From assembly GCA_023014335.1 (NCBI GenBank), contig JAECYW010000007.1, positions 1,860,001 to 1,924,000 on the forward strand: a DNA stretch of 64,000 nt. Reading direction: 5' to 3'. The stretch comes from Galerina marginata. Lineage: Eukaryota > Basidiomycota > Agaricomycetes > Agaricales > Galerinaceae. A program made the translations under genes and the position numbers. Positions 28,861-41,080 of the stretch are shown here, piece after piece. Numbering within the stretch: the first letter of the stretch is position 1; every line of letters starts with the position of its first letter. The notes below the pieces were generated by a model. It saw nothing but the letters and a program-made list of their open reading frames with translations. It ran no database searches and was not told the DNA's origin.

Positions 28861-30819
28861 CACATTGCAGTGTCGAAATGGCTGTGTTTCTCCATATTCC
28901 AACTTAGGGACGGGGATGCGCGGGTGGGTGGCAGTCCTGAGCGACCATGCCCTTCCATGACCGACTGTGAAATTCTAGGGCAACTTCGATTGCTGAGAAA
29001 ATAATTCACAACTGTATCATATACGGTATTGACCGTGAAGAAGAAGACATGATATTCACTGTGGGTAATTGTGTCAGACAAGTCATATGTGTGAAGAGGC
29101 GTCAAAGGTGAATGCACTCGCTACTCCTCCTATCACCGTCCCCATAAGAACACGCTGCGAAGCTCATTGAGGAAATTCCGGATGTCGACATGGAGGTCCA
29201 GAAGCTAAAATGGGAGATTGTGGCACAATCCGAGTCATTAGGGGGAATATGATGCTATCCTAAATTCGTAGGTAAATCCGATCATCCCGACCTCATCTTC
29301 TAAACCAATTCGCCGATGACGGGTGGCTGAGGATTATAACAGAAATCACGTCGACTAGATTTCTCAGCTGAGCTAGATTGCTTCTTTTTTCACCTGTTCA
29401 AGCCACGCTTCAGTTACGATTTGGCAGCAAATAAAACATATCCTCACGTACCTAGACGGAAACACCCCTAAGACCCAAATATGCCACTGCGAAATTCCCT
29501 TCTTCGACGACTGTAAAATTGGAATATTGGCGGGTTGGTATATTTCAAAACCGATATTTAGGGCGACAAATGGGAATTTTTTTGATATTGTAAGTCTGCT
29601 TCTTGAAACCTTTCTGAAGGTGCGCCAGGATAACTGGAACCGCAAAGCCGTGGATGACAGTATTTAGGTCTTGGGCCTGCAACGTGCGATTTAAGGGCAA
29701 TAGATGAACTGCATGGGTGTGTAGTCGGGCATAGTCGGGCATGACGCTCGGGCGTGCTATAAAAAAAATTCGCCGGCGGCTCAAAAACGAAGTCCCGTAT
29801 GGCCTAAGATTCGAGGTGTTTTGTCAAGACAACCACATATTTTCCGAAAGAGAGCATTTTTGGTGTACAGTAAAAGTACAGCGCTACTGATATTCCAGAT
29901 GGTGAAGGAAGTGGTTGGGAGGACATCTCATGGATTAGAAAATTACACTAATCAAAAACCACAGCAGTAAACAATTGGCGGACTTTGTCACCATCCCATT
30001 CGGGGCAGCCATCTGGACATGTCACGCCGTTCCCCCAACATCGCGACGACGCCCAGCACGCAAAAAAATAATGGCGGATACGATTGCCCCCAATTTCCTT
30101 GCCCAGGTCATTTATGCGTGAATCCGGTAGCTCTGCCAGATCCCAGCTCCAGTTTGACTATATTTTTCAGTTCTTTTACCAACTCCAATCGCGACCGTAC
30201 GATCTGCACACGATAAAAGGGTTTGGTTCAGCAGGAGGTCCCCAAGAACTGACGAATTTTATCCCCGGGCACCTGTGATATGGATCGGAGGGGAGCATTC
30301 AAAGGCTAGCAGGGTGGCACTAACCTGGAACAGACCGATGGCTGCTCTTCACTCTTGTAAAAGGCGTGGTGACCCAGGCACTTCATTTCCTCCATGTCGA
30401 AGCAGAAATATGGTGAAGACTTTCAACTACCAGAAGTCCTCTGGATCGAACGGATTCGCTCGCGTTATTCGCTATTCCGCTTGTCTGCGGATTAATGGCC
30501 CATCACCCGCTTGTATCAAACGGCGTCCTGTGTCTGCGCATTTTTTCTCATCGACCGGCCACCACTGTCGAAAGGTTTTCCGCATGTAGGCTGTGTCAAA
30601 AACAACTTGAAGCCACATACCTAGACCCGACAAGGCATTCCCGCAAGGAAGACGATAATTTTCCCCTCGAATGATCTTCGGTCTTCAGTGGCCATCGCAC
30701 AGAGCAGTCCATAATTTACAAAAACCATAAACGACCGTGAGTCTTTGGTCTTTGTTCATTATTGTCCTCCTGAGTCTTTTCTTCTGATAAATAGCGATCC
30801 GCTTGGTAGAGCTCAGTCT

Positions 30820-31790
30820 ATGGGCCCACTATCCAGCTTGCATGGAATCGTGGAAGGCATTCTATGAATCCGGACCCTCGACTATCGGTGCAAGGTAATC
30901 ACAAAACACCCTCCTCTCGGCCGCCCTGTCAAGAGCAACAGCAGCTCAAAGTTGCCCAGGTAGACAATAGGAAGATTATCCACCGTGACAATGGTAATTT
31001 GCTCTCATCTGCCCTTAATGTAAAGAGCAGACGACAGGGTAACCAAAAAAAATTACAGGTGCGGTTTTAATCTTTGTTAATCCTGGTGTTCTAAGCCCTT
31101 TTCGCCATATTTTAGTCATCTGTAAAGTCTGTGTGCATGGAGCCTTCTGGAGCCTATCCTAGCGAACAATATGGGTCCTCCGTTGCCATCGTACGAGTTG
31201 ATCGAGAACCGAGGATCTCCACAAGACCTTTGTTTGTGTTTGCAAGGAAGTCTCCAAGGTCAAATTTTAACACCACTTGGCCGAGTCCCATCGCTTGGTC
31301 GGGTGCCCGACTGTTTCTGGAGATCCAAGTCCGTCGAAAAGGCCAAATCTCCTCCAAGTGGTTGCTGAATACATGCCGATGAACATTGTTGTCGCTCTCA
31401 AGTAACAAGACGGTTGCAATTGAACCAAGGCGAACTTATAACGTACTCAGCTGTTCCTTCAACTTGTTCGAAGACCACGAAGACCAATGGTCAAAGTGCA
31501 TCGCTGGCAGTCCCGCGGCTATATAGTGGCCAGAAGGTAGTGAAGATGTATAGGCCGATTGTCAAGTCGAGTGTGCCGTCTGGAATGTGAAAATGCCGTC
31601 AAATCGAGATCGTCTATTGCACAGGGTTTTTGCGAAAGTTCATTGCACGGCGTTCTGTTATTTCGAGTTAAGCAACGTCAGCGGCAGGAGGTTGAGGATG
31701 TTTCCTCCAAAAATAGGTCTTCATTCACAGCGCCTCTGCTGCTTGACGCCCGGCAAAACTCGTCTTCGCCCCGCTGGATTGGTTTTTGAG
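30820..31790 (-). pseudogene. decayed gene X, copy B
   Basis: Best-kept stretch is LESDNNVHRHVFSNHLEEIW followed by KFDLGDFLANTNKGLVEILG. DNA-level match to unit A; stops throughout. Product not recognised. Confidence 0.5.
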
Positions 31791-32125
31791 GCAGAAATCC
31801 GCATCTTGTGCCCAATGTCATTACTTTCAACGAGGTCGTCGACTAGCAGACATTGTTGGTTGATGGAAGAGCGGCTGTCTAAAAAAAATATCATCCTGGG
31901 AGCTTGCGACGATGATCACTCGCACCCTCTTTTTTTAGCCCACAAAACGTTCATCTCAACCATCAATAACGGAGGCTCGTAAGAGGCTATATCGCGACAT
32001 TGGATTTGGGTGGATAGGATGGAAGAGTTCGAGGAGAACGTCGGCGCCAAACCTTGCCATTTGTAGCACCGACATCCCATTTCAGAACGGCGGTCTTCGA
32101 AAATTGAAAAGTCGACTATGGATTG

Positions 32126-32134
32126 TATAAAAGG
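32126..32134 (+). promoter_or_regulatory. TATA box of gene Y copy B
   Basis: tataaaagg, followed by a CT-rich probable transcription start region; the ATG is about 255 bp downstream. Confidence 0.6.
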
Positions 32135-32387
32135 CTTCAACACCCGCTTCTTAACCCTCATTCTCCTACTTCCTGTACTTTCTTCACCTCCTTTCTAGCC
32201 TTTTAACCCACCCCCACACTCCCAACATTCTTCAATTCGCCCCACTTCTCATTCAGTTCTTTCTCTCTGCCCTGCTTTTCATATTTTTGACCATCATCTT
32301 CGTTTGCCGTGAGGGCATCCGTGCGTGTCAACCTCCAGCTATCGTCAACATTCATCCATACCCTCGATGACACCCTTGATAATTCCG

Positions 32388-32865
32388 ATGGATGAGCACG
32401 GAACGACTTCTGCAAGCTCCATATTCCTGCCAAACGCCATTCTTGTGCACTTGATCGCGCCCGCCACTCCACTGGCCATCCAGGTATGCCTGTAACCTCA
32501 AGCTGCGCACTCGACTCCTCTTTGACGCGACCTTCGCTCTAGAAAACAGAATGCACTCGATATGAAGCACCATTCGCCTACACTCATGTTTCGAACAGCG
32601 TCAGTTCGCTCAACCTCGCCCTCGTTCTGTTGTATTGAGTTATCTTTTTCTCCAGGCTCCGTCCGCTATCGGACATCTACTTACTTTTGGAGTTGGGGTC
32701 CTCAATGAAGCACGAGACTTAATTTCGGTGAGCACGTCAACACGCAACCGCCGTTTCACGCGTTAATGAACACCATTGCAGCACACCATCGAGATGATTC
32801 GCCGCAAAGGACGAAATGTCAAAGTACGGATCTCGGCGACGTGTTCCCATCGTTGCGCGGTTTAG
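32388..32865 (+). CDS. small four-exon gene Y, copy B (102 aa)
   Basis: Exons 32388-32483, 32543-32599, 32656-32727, 32782-32865, all introns between codons. Starts MDEHGTTSASSIFLPNAI; exon 2 is KTECTRYEAPFAYTHVSNS, identical to copy A in protein; exon 3 is APSAIGHLLTFGVGVLNEA; exon 4 starts HTIEMIRRKGRN and ends CSHRCAV. The reading frame is kept in spite of surrounding decay. Exon 4 has the same 84-nt length as copy C. Confidence 0.62.
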
Positions 32866-33167
32866 ACCCAAAACTTGTTGAAGGCTCTCAACCGTTCTCT
32901 CTCTCCGACTCCATTCAATATTCGTTCTTGATCAAATGAAGTCTTTCAACAAGCTCTTGCCTACTCGTATTTTTTTTGCATATGACCACATTCTAGACCA
33001 TTGAGGTAGCTTATCCCCACAAGATCTTTTTGTTGAATTGAAATGACTCAAGAGGCATGGGGATTGAGTACAGACTCTTAAAGTAGGTAGCCGCTTTGTG
33101 ACTGGACGTGAATCAACTATAGTTCCTACTTACCCTTCATTATTGCGCAAGTTTCACAACTTTACAG

Positions 33168-33205
33168 GCCTCCTTGGCTCAATTGGTTAGAGCGCAGGTC
33201 TCATA
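33168..33205 (+). pseudogene. 5' half of a tRNA-Met gene
   Basis: Matches the first exon of the intact tRNA-Met(CAT) at 47342-47449 with one substitution (in the D loop) and stops right after the anticodon, CATA, exactly at the tRNA intron junction. The next bases (agttccaaatc) start the left arm of the inverted duplication. Cannot make a tRNA. Confidence 0.75.
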
Positions 33206-33244
33206 AGTTCCAAATCATTCATCTCGATTATTTAAATCCTTGAA

Positions 33245-35147
33245 TTATCGAAAACCGCCCACGAGCCACCCATTGGCAGCGGCAAAGCCTGTGACACTCT
33301 GTGGTTGAACTTTCCAGAGCATGCTTCCCCAGGGGTTGTGTCTAGGTCCAAGTCCTGGATGCAAATTGGCACCTGACCTTCTTAACATCTCAAAATCCGC
33401 CATGGCGGATGCTTGGTTATATGCCTGGAAAAGGGAAATGAACACCCATGCATCGGCGTAAGATGGAAAGAAATTTAGACTCACGGTGATAAGGGTACGG
33501 ATTTTTCGCTGAACTAGAAGAGTAACGGTTGGTTGCCAGGTTCGAGCCTCTATAAGTGAGCACGCTGCGTTGAAAGCGACGGCAAGGTCGGGTTCACTGT
33601 AACTAGATCCTTCACTAGCGACATAGTCGTGATAGGTACTAAGATTTCGAGTTGGTGATATGCTTGAGTGAATACAAACGGCAAAACGTACGTCGGTTGA
33701 TATCTGTGAATCCACTTTCTCTCACTTCCGGCGCAATCGCTTTGAAAGTCAATGTAAACTGTCATTACCGCATTAGATCATGAGGAAGAGAGGAAAAACG
33801 TACGAGCAGGTAGACTGATCGCTTTGGCTTGGATTTGGTCCAGTCATGTCTTTCAGTTCCGGTCCACAGAACAATATCTTAACACAAGTAATTAGATGTC
33901 ACTTGAAAAGTGTGGCAGGGCGCCGCTCCTCACCTCCATGGCCTTTACGAGGGGGAGACGATGAAGAATTTCTTCAAATAATGCTTGATTATTGAGTTCT
34001 TTGTCCGTAGCGCCGATGATCTGTGTGGGTGGATTCCGGTTCAGCGATTGATGTTCAAATTGGAGAAAATGACATTCAAACTTGCGTGGATCTTTAAAGT
34101 ACTTTTCTTGGTCCAAGCGTCGTCTGAATGAAGGCATTCCAGACCCCACATGATGATCATAGGTATACAGAGAAGTTCAGTGACAGCGCGAAGCCTTGGT
34201 ACTAAGGCTTGCTGTTCAGCAGGAAGATGACGGACATCCTCCGCTAACGCAGGAGAGAAATCTGTCCAGTCCACGTCGCGCAGAGGCGTCCAAGAAGGCA
34301 AGGTACGTTTTGGTAGCCACCTCAATTCGGGGACATTCGGATCCGCAGCAAACAGTGTATGCTTGAATCGAGCGTTTTCGAGACATAATTTGTTCATCTC
34401 ACACTGAGAGAGTCCATTACGCCCATCTTGGCACGGTTCTTGCCGGTGCTTGACTTTGACAACATCCCAGTGCTCTTTGGAACAGTAGAAAGTTAAGTGG
34501 CAATCCCGGCAACGTGTTAGACCTGAAGATTCTATCGGTTGATTCCTTACAGTTGACCTGATGCGAAAGATCATATCCGACCAGCCACTGAGAAAGCGTC
34601 AGAAAAAGACGGCGATGGAGGTAGATAAAACGTGCCATGCAAGGCAGTGGGGCTCCCACACCACCACATATCGTTCAGCAGCGTCAAGTGGTCTTTGCAA
34701 TATATGTTCCAACTGCGACATTACAAGCATTCCAGCCATGGTAAGGCACTGGTTCACCAAATTAGGGTCGGTGACGACTTCAGAATTGGCGTCTGCTCGA
34801 AGGAAAATGTAAGGCCACGCAAGGTCGTGCCCGTGATTTTTCTCGAGAGCTTTGTATGCTTTGCAAAAATCCTTATGTATGGCCCAATTTTGCTTAGATT
34901 CAAGTCAGACAATCGATGACATCAAAAGCTGCCTCGGGCACCTGTTGGCATGCTTTAAGATGAGCAAAATCGATATCAGTATCTACTTGGCCACATGGGA
35001 AAAAAAAAACGGACCAAGCCCACAATAATATACGTGATGGCATCCAGAACACTTTTGAAGTGGAAATTCTGGACTTTTTTCCTTGTAGCATAGATAACAG
35101 GCTTGACCAGTGCTGGTCAAAATGGTTGGTAGCATGGTCACCGGCAT
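33245..35147 (-). CDS. MYND zinc-finger protein with MSS51-type C-terminal domain, left copy
   Basis: The first exon starts MPVTMLPTILTSTGQACYLC. Splicing the two following short introns rebuilds a full MYND finger: CYLC, CSGCHHVYYCG, ACQQQNW, HKDFC. A second Cys/His group (RCRDCHLTFYCSKEHW) follows, then RTLPSWTPLRDVDWTDF. The C-terminus (DLAVAFNAACSLIEARTWQP; ANLHPGLGPRHNPWGSMLW) resembles the domain of MSS51-like proteins. The name implies mitochondrial gene expression in yeast, but in basidiomycetes the family is large and mostly uncharacterised. Several short introns; stop at 33245-33247. Frames look intact but I did not place every junction. Sister copy at 53862-55752. Confidence 0.68.
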
Positions 35148-36950
35148 GTTGCCAAAGGATATAGTTGGTTTAGAGACCGTTGATAGTCAAGAGGGAAGGA
35201 AAGACTCCTGGCAGATTTTACAGCGCTCTTATCTACCAAGCGTGTACGAGTTTGACACTTTCAAACCTCCTGACCTCGTCTCGAGATTCGAAGACTCGGA
35301 AGAGGGCTTTGAGCAGGGTTGTTGAGTCTGGAACAAACTCCCCTTATCGTATGACATTTAGCCAATGGAAAGGTCTTGATGGAAAGATTACAGATCATTG
35401 GCTTTTATTCTGAGGTCGTGTAGGTTTTCGTCGGGAACGGTGGAAGGTAAATTAATATTATTAGTCTCCGTGTAAGGTCCTTCTTACTGACAAAGCAGAA
35501 ACTAAGGACCTGTGCCGGTCTAGCCGGTCCATCGTTCTGACACTGACACACGCCAAAGTCCGTCACTTCGACGTTCCCTCTCCCCCGTCACTTCACGCCG
35601 ACCTCAGTGGCATATCAATGGCATAGAACTTGCCCAGCGCACAAGGGTGTTCAGTTCTGACTTGTGTGATAACCAACTTGAGCATTTACCCACCTCGAAT
35701 CTTCGCCTACAATGTTTCGCAACTGGCACGACGATCTTCCGAGTTTCACAAGGAAGAATGGGCATCTTCCACATTTCGTGCACCCAGTTGACCCTGTGAC
35801 AATCTTTTGAAACTAGCCAATGCAACGATAAGTCTCGCCCTTCTACAGTCATACGAGATTTTCCGCGGGGGGTCATATCAAGATTGGACCAGGTGGCGCA
35901 GATTATTTGCTCACGTATCGAAACCAGAACCCTTCTAATTGGTCTTCAAAGCGACTTGACTGGCTTTGCCATGATGTCCATGGCTCATGTAAACGACTCA
36001 AGAGTATTGGTTTAGACTACTGAAAGCTCATTGCATCGATCCTACCTACGCTATATTCTGGAGAACCTCTGATCATCACTCCTGTGCTCGCCTTCAAAGA
36101 GTTGACAAATAGCCAACAAAGGACAGCAAACAGCCAATTTCGTCCGCTAGCACTGTAAGATCTCTAGACTGTTGGCAGGCGTTCCAATGCAGAACTTGGA
36201 AGTCCATTTCCTTACATACGTGGCATTCCGGCAATATTTTATACGCTTTGAGTGAGTTTTGGATGTGCTTTCTAATTACTTTCCTGGCTAAGCGTCTGTC
36301 GAACAATCACAGGATATGTATTACAATACCAACCCTTGTCGTCTGCGCAATTTCGTTGTTATCATCGGACAGATCGAGGTGATGCAGATGGCTCGGTGAG
36401 TGGAACCGATGCAGTCTAATTCAGCGAAATTCGAGTGATGCCAAAGGGGAAAAAGTTGGTCACTGGTTATCTAACGAAATGATGGGAATGTGGTTCGGAA
36501 AGGGAGGGGGACGAGAATGGTACCATCATGCCAATTTCGAGGGCTCTCCGATACGACATAATTAACTCGTCCTACACCAATGGTCAGGCGGTCCGGCATG
36601 GCTACCGAGTTGCTACCGAGCTGTCCTTATTCAACTCCACCATCATCAGCCGTGTTCAAAGCGTCAAGCATCCAAGATTCAGCAAATTTAGCTCAGGGTA
36701 CCGTTTCTAAAGTCCTATTTCGCAAATTTACGACACTGTGGTTGGTTTCATTTCCTAGTGACCCTTCCCAGAGCCACCCGGCAAGTCTTTTTGTTGACGC
36801 AGCTGCGGACCCAGCGCCTTGTCAACGTCAATGCCCTGCCATGTATGTAGATTATGCCCATTGGATGAATTTGGATCGATTGATGATGAATGAGGCTCAC
36901 TGAACTCAATCAAATTCCCGCTGATTATGGCCCTGCCTGTCACTGCTTCT

Positions 36951-36960
36951 TATTTAAAGG
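36951..36960 (+). promoter_or_regulatory. TATA-like box of the left carboxylesterase
   Basis: tatttaaagg, 55 bp before the ATG at 37015; the same box is found before the right copy. Confidence 0.5.
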
Positions 36961-37014
36961 AAGCCCAATGCGAGGTCTAACTGCGGGCCAAAGCCACTCG
37001 AGCAGAAAAAGAAG

Positions 37015-39591
37015 ATGATGCCTCCTTCTTTCCCTATAATCTGGTCTCTAGCAATTCTGTTTTTCACAGCAGTAAACGCTCAGACAACAACTCCTGCGCC
37101 CACTGTTACGCTGAGCTATGGTGTCTTTCAAGGTCAACCCACCGGGAATCTTGTTGAATTCCTTGGGATGCCCTTCGCCGCGCCTCCGTATGTGAACATT
37201 TCTCGTTTTCTCTCTCTACTAATGTGCGTGAATTAGGGTTGGAAATCTTCGTTTCGCGCCACCACAACCACCTGTGGCCTTTAGCGGTGTGCGACCGGCA
37301 ACAACTTACGGTGCAGCTTGTTTCCAGCAATCAATTGGCGGTGTTTTGGGGCTCTTAGCAGACCTGATAGGCGTCATAAGTTTTCTTCTTGGGACGCCTC
37401 CTACAAATGTATCCGAAGATTGCAAGTCGTGTGGTTATTTTTCGTGTCCTATCTGATCATTGCGCTATTTAGGTTTGTTCATCAATGTGATAAAGCCCGC
37501 CAACCTACCTGCTGGGCAGAGAGTTCCAGTCCTTTTCGTAAGTTTTGCCGTTTTGTTACATTGGACGATGATAAGATTACTTTCTACACAGTGGATTTAC
37601 GGAGGTACGCTGTTCCCCTGCCCATTGAAGGTCCACCTAACGATGTCTTCGGGCTGTTCAGGCGGGTTTCAATTTGGAGACACTTCACAAAATCCAGGAG
37701 ACCCAGTCGTCGCTCGCTCTATTGCCCTCAATGAACCCATTATTTGGGTATCAGCAAACTATCGAGTTAGCGGTGAGCTCGCTTTTCCTCGAATGGGCGT
37801 ATTGTGCTTTGCCTGATACATTGCAATAGCTTTTGGATTCCTAGGCGGGAAGGAAGTAAAAGCCGCTGGCATTGGGAATGCTGGACTCCGTGATCGTAAG
37901 ACAAATGGTTCTGTTTATCAGCTAGGGCTGATCTGCTTTGAAGAGCGTTTTGCACTCCAGTGGGTCCAGGATCATATCGCCGCATTTGGAGGAGACCCAA
38001 CGAAAGTTACCATGTATGTATACTACTTCATTTCATTTTCTACCAATTCCTTCGGTCCAAAATCTGAGCCCTATTTTTCCAGCTGGGGCGGAAGCGCTGG
38101 TGCCATTTCTGTTGGCTTGCAAATGGTAGCGAACAATGGTGACCCAGCGGGTCTTTTCAACGGTGCTTTCATGGTAGGGCTTCGTTAAATGCCATGCTCG
38201 TAAAACGTCTCATATTCAACAATATCTAGCTATCCGGGTTCCCTATGGCACTGCACGATATTACCCACCAGCAGCCATTCTTCGATCAGCTGGTGTCTAA
38301 TACTGGGTGTACTGGCTCTGCTGATCCCATTGCTTGTCTACGAGCAGTACCCTTTAACACCCTCTCGAACGCCATTAACCAATCCCCTGGAATTTTCTCA
38401 TACTCTAGCTTGCAGTTAGCCTGGCCTCCCACTGTGGATGGCCAATTCATTGTACGTAATCCTCAGGTATCTATTCAACAGGGTTCATACGCCAAGGTAA
38501 TTGTTGGCATTTTCTGTGTGCTGACTTTTGACTAAAACTCAGTTGGACTTAGGTACCGATCATCGCAGGTGACTGCGACGATGAAGGAACGTAAGTGCAT
38601 TGGCTCGTGGTACTAGTAGTATGTCCATCGTTCTTACCTTAGTGTTTAGGCTCTTCTCTCTTGTTAATACAAACATCACGTTCGTGTTGTTCTCGCTACC
38701 CATATTGAATGCCCCACTCATGACATGGATTCAGCAACAATGCCCAGTTCCTGGCTTACATGCAATCAAAGTGCGTTTTGATTTGGGGTCTGCTTGTTGT
38801 CTATCGCTAAGCTATCGTTCAGTTACTTCGAAGGAATAGCGTCGAGCAGTCAGTTGACTGTGATCGGGGTGGCATACCCCGACGACATCACTCAAGTATA
38901 ATGTCTAACGTTCGTTGTCCAAGGAATTCTAATTTGAGGTTCCTAATCAGGGTTCTCCTTTTGATACTGGAATTTTCAATGCCTTGAGGTAGGTTTTCCT
39001 GTTCTTTGGGACTGGATTTTTTACGAAACCCTTCGCAATATAGCCCAGAGTACAAGCGCCTGGCTGCAATCCAGGGGGACCTTGAATTCCATGCGCCTCG
39101 CCGTTATTTTTTACAGGCTGCCTCGAAAACACAAGCAGCCTTTGTTTACCGTGAGTCTTTTTAAGCATCTTGCCTCTTCATCGATGTTGAGCGTTGAATG
39201 TTCCGCAAATTTTAGTATCCAAGCGGGGAAAATCCACTGCGTTATTCGGTGCAGAACATGGCTCGGACGCAAATGAATGGTTTGGAATGGGAACTAATCC
39301 AGACTTTCTCGGCACGGATGCCCTAGGTATGAAGCCATTGTCGTTGTCTCCTTACAATCCTGATATTCCTCCGTAGTAAATTTTGTAAACACCGGTAATC
39401 CCAACCTTCCCAACAACCCTAACAGTCTCATGTCCAAAATCACTTGGCCGCAATGGAACTCCAACCCTTCCAATCCACCGATTTTGACCTTTCTTGATTC
39501 CACCCCAAATATCACAATTACATCTGACACCTTCAGATCTAATGGAATACAGCTATTGATTGATATTTATCTCGAGATTGGCACTGCATAG
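37015..39591 (+). CDS. secreted type-B carboxylesterase/lipase, left copy
   Basis: Alpha/beta-hydrolase of the carboxylesterase type-B family, probably secreted (signal peptide [22 protein letters not shown]). About 12 short introns. Oxyanion loop [28 protein letters not shown], nucleophile elbow [11 protein letters not shown], and catalytic-His region FGAEHGSDANEWFGMG. The usual GESAG is GGSAG here. Intron 2 uses a GC donor (gcaagt at 37422), where the right copy has gtaagt. Splicing around 38670-38830 restores NAQFLAYMQSNYFEG. Stop TAG at 39589-39591. Substrate cannot be told; fungal relatives act on lipids or esters outside the cell. Confidence 0.82.
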
Positions 39592-40689
39592 ATCGCAGCT
39601 GCGTCTTTTATGAATCTTCGATACATGCTGGTTTTTCTGGCCATATTTTACAGAATTTGACAGGTACAGTTTTATATTCGGGTCTCCGTCGGAGTCTGCA
39701 GTTGTTTTTCTGAATGAAATCCATTGGAAATCCAAGTTGCATTGCCTTCAAGTTTGCAAGCTCCTTTAGTACCGTTCCTACCGCCGGCGAGCCGTAGACT
39801 ATTGCAACACACTTTACCCGGGCCATACATAACTAGTAACGAAGACCATTAACATCGAAACCGGCTTGGAAATTTGTTGCCATCCTCATCATAGCACAGT
39901 GCTTAAAGCATTGCCAAGGGCGGAGGTCTTTTCATGTCATAGGGTCGAGAAAGGGAGTTCGTCGTATTCTTTATTTTCCTCAAAGTGGTTGAAGCTTCTC
40001 CATCAACAGCGATAAACGGTTGAAAAATAAAAGGTATACAGTTCGTGTTCTGCAATAATAAAATAAACAAAAGGCAACTTCCTGCAGTGCTCATAATTGC
40101 GACTAGCAACTCCGGCTTTCATCTCCAGAGGTCCGACTCGGAAGTAGTTGTACCAAATACCAATGGACTATCGGAAGAGACGATCCCCCGGTTCTCTTTC
40201 CTACTTGGTGCCATACGTCCAGCCACGTCATTAGCCCTCAACTTGACTGTCCTGCACGATGTTTTCGAAGCAAACAAAGGAAAGGCTGACCCCGACGCAA
40301 CCCTTTAACAGCGGAACATCGCATGCGAGTCGAGTGATAAAGACTGGGACTGACGTGGATTGACGACACGGAAAGCTGAAGTTGAAGATCCTTGAAGTTG
40401 CATTTGCCTTGCGAAAAAGCATTTGAAGCGCGGCTTAAGCAAAAAGAGGCGGAAATGAGGAGATAGTGGTTGGGCCCGTTCAACCACGAGTATTGTTGTT
40501 GGAGACCGTCTCTGCCCCAAGAAGTCTCTGCGTGTTCGTGTGTGCCCGTCGTCAACCCGAGTACGCGGGCGTCGTCCTCGTGGTGGATTTGGTGGGAACA
40601 AGACGTGGCTGGATATCATGGCATGGGGGTATGTAAGGAAGAGAGATGATCGACACCGCCAAAGCGAAGTCAAGGGGTGGGCACAAAGC

Positions 40690-41080
40690 TGTGTCGCACC
40701 TTAGTTCTGAATCTTTTGCCACGAATTGGATTCGGCGAAGGTAAGAACACGGCTAGCCCTGTGATAGGCCTCTAATAAAGTCGGTACATTACTTGGGGCA
40801 TAGCACGCAGCGAAAGGTTTGCTCGGCTCTCAGTGAGCTCGTTTCCAGTTGCAAGATTCGTCAACCTGGCTGAATAGCTGAGTTGGCGCTGAGCTTATAT
40901 CGGTGTGTGATGCGGTGGACTTTCTCAATGAACGTAAGCATGCTGCACCAAAACAAAAACGGTTGCGCTGACCTACTCCATACCCGAGTTACTTATGACT
41001 ATTCTGCTGTTCAGCGAGGTCCTTGACGAGCTCCTATTGCGCAGTACGCTTCGACGTCAATCCGAGGACGATTTCCAGGC
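40690..41080 (-). pseudogene. fragment of the HeLo-like gene (zinc region), unit C
   Basis: DNA-level match to 28.5-28.86 kb and to 22.5-22.8 kb (for example the GGTAAGAACACGGCTAGCC block near 40740). No open frame remains. Confidence 0.55.

Larger units (their letters stand above)
27925..33005. repeat. repeat unit B
   Basis: Starts with a block shared with 39.9-40.25 kb (unit C), then the HeLo-gene zinc-region fragment (28.5-28.86), the 60-bp block (29160-29235), a block at 29.8-30.25 kb shared with 42.15-42.6 kb, decayed gene X and gene Y copy B. Collinear with unit C and with the right part of unit A. Confidence 0.7.
33208..39760. repeat. left arm of a large inverted duplication
   Basis: Reverse-complement homologue of 48740-55774, containing a MYND gene and a carboxylesterase gene. 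Divergence is about 5-10 percent by eye in coding parts and larger near the inner end. The outer edge abuts the tRNA half. Confidence 0.85.

Noticed and set aside
33168..33205. functional tRNA gene at the left arm border
   Set aside because: The 3' half, T arm and acceptor strand are missing.
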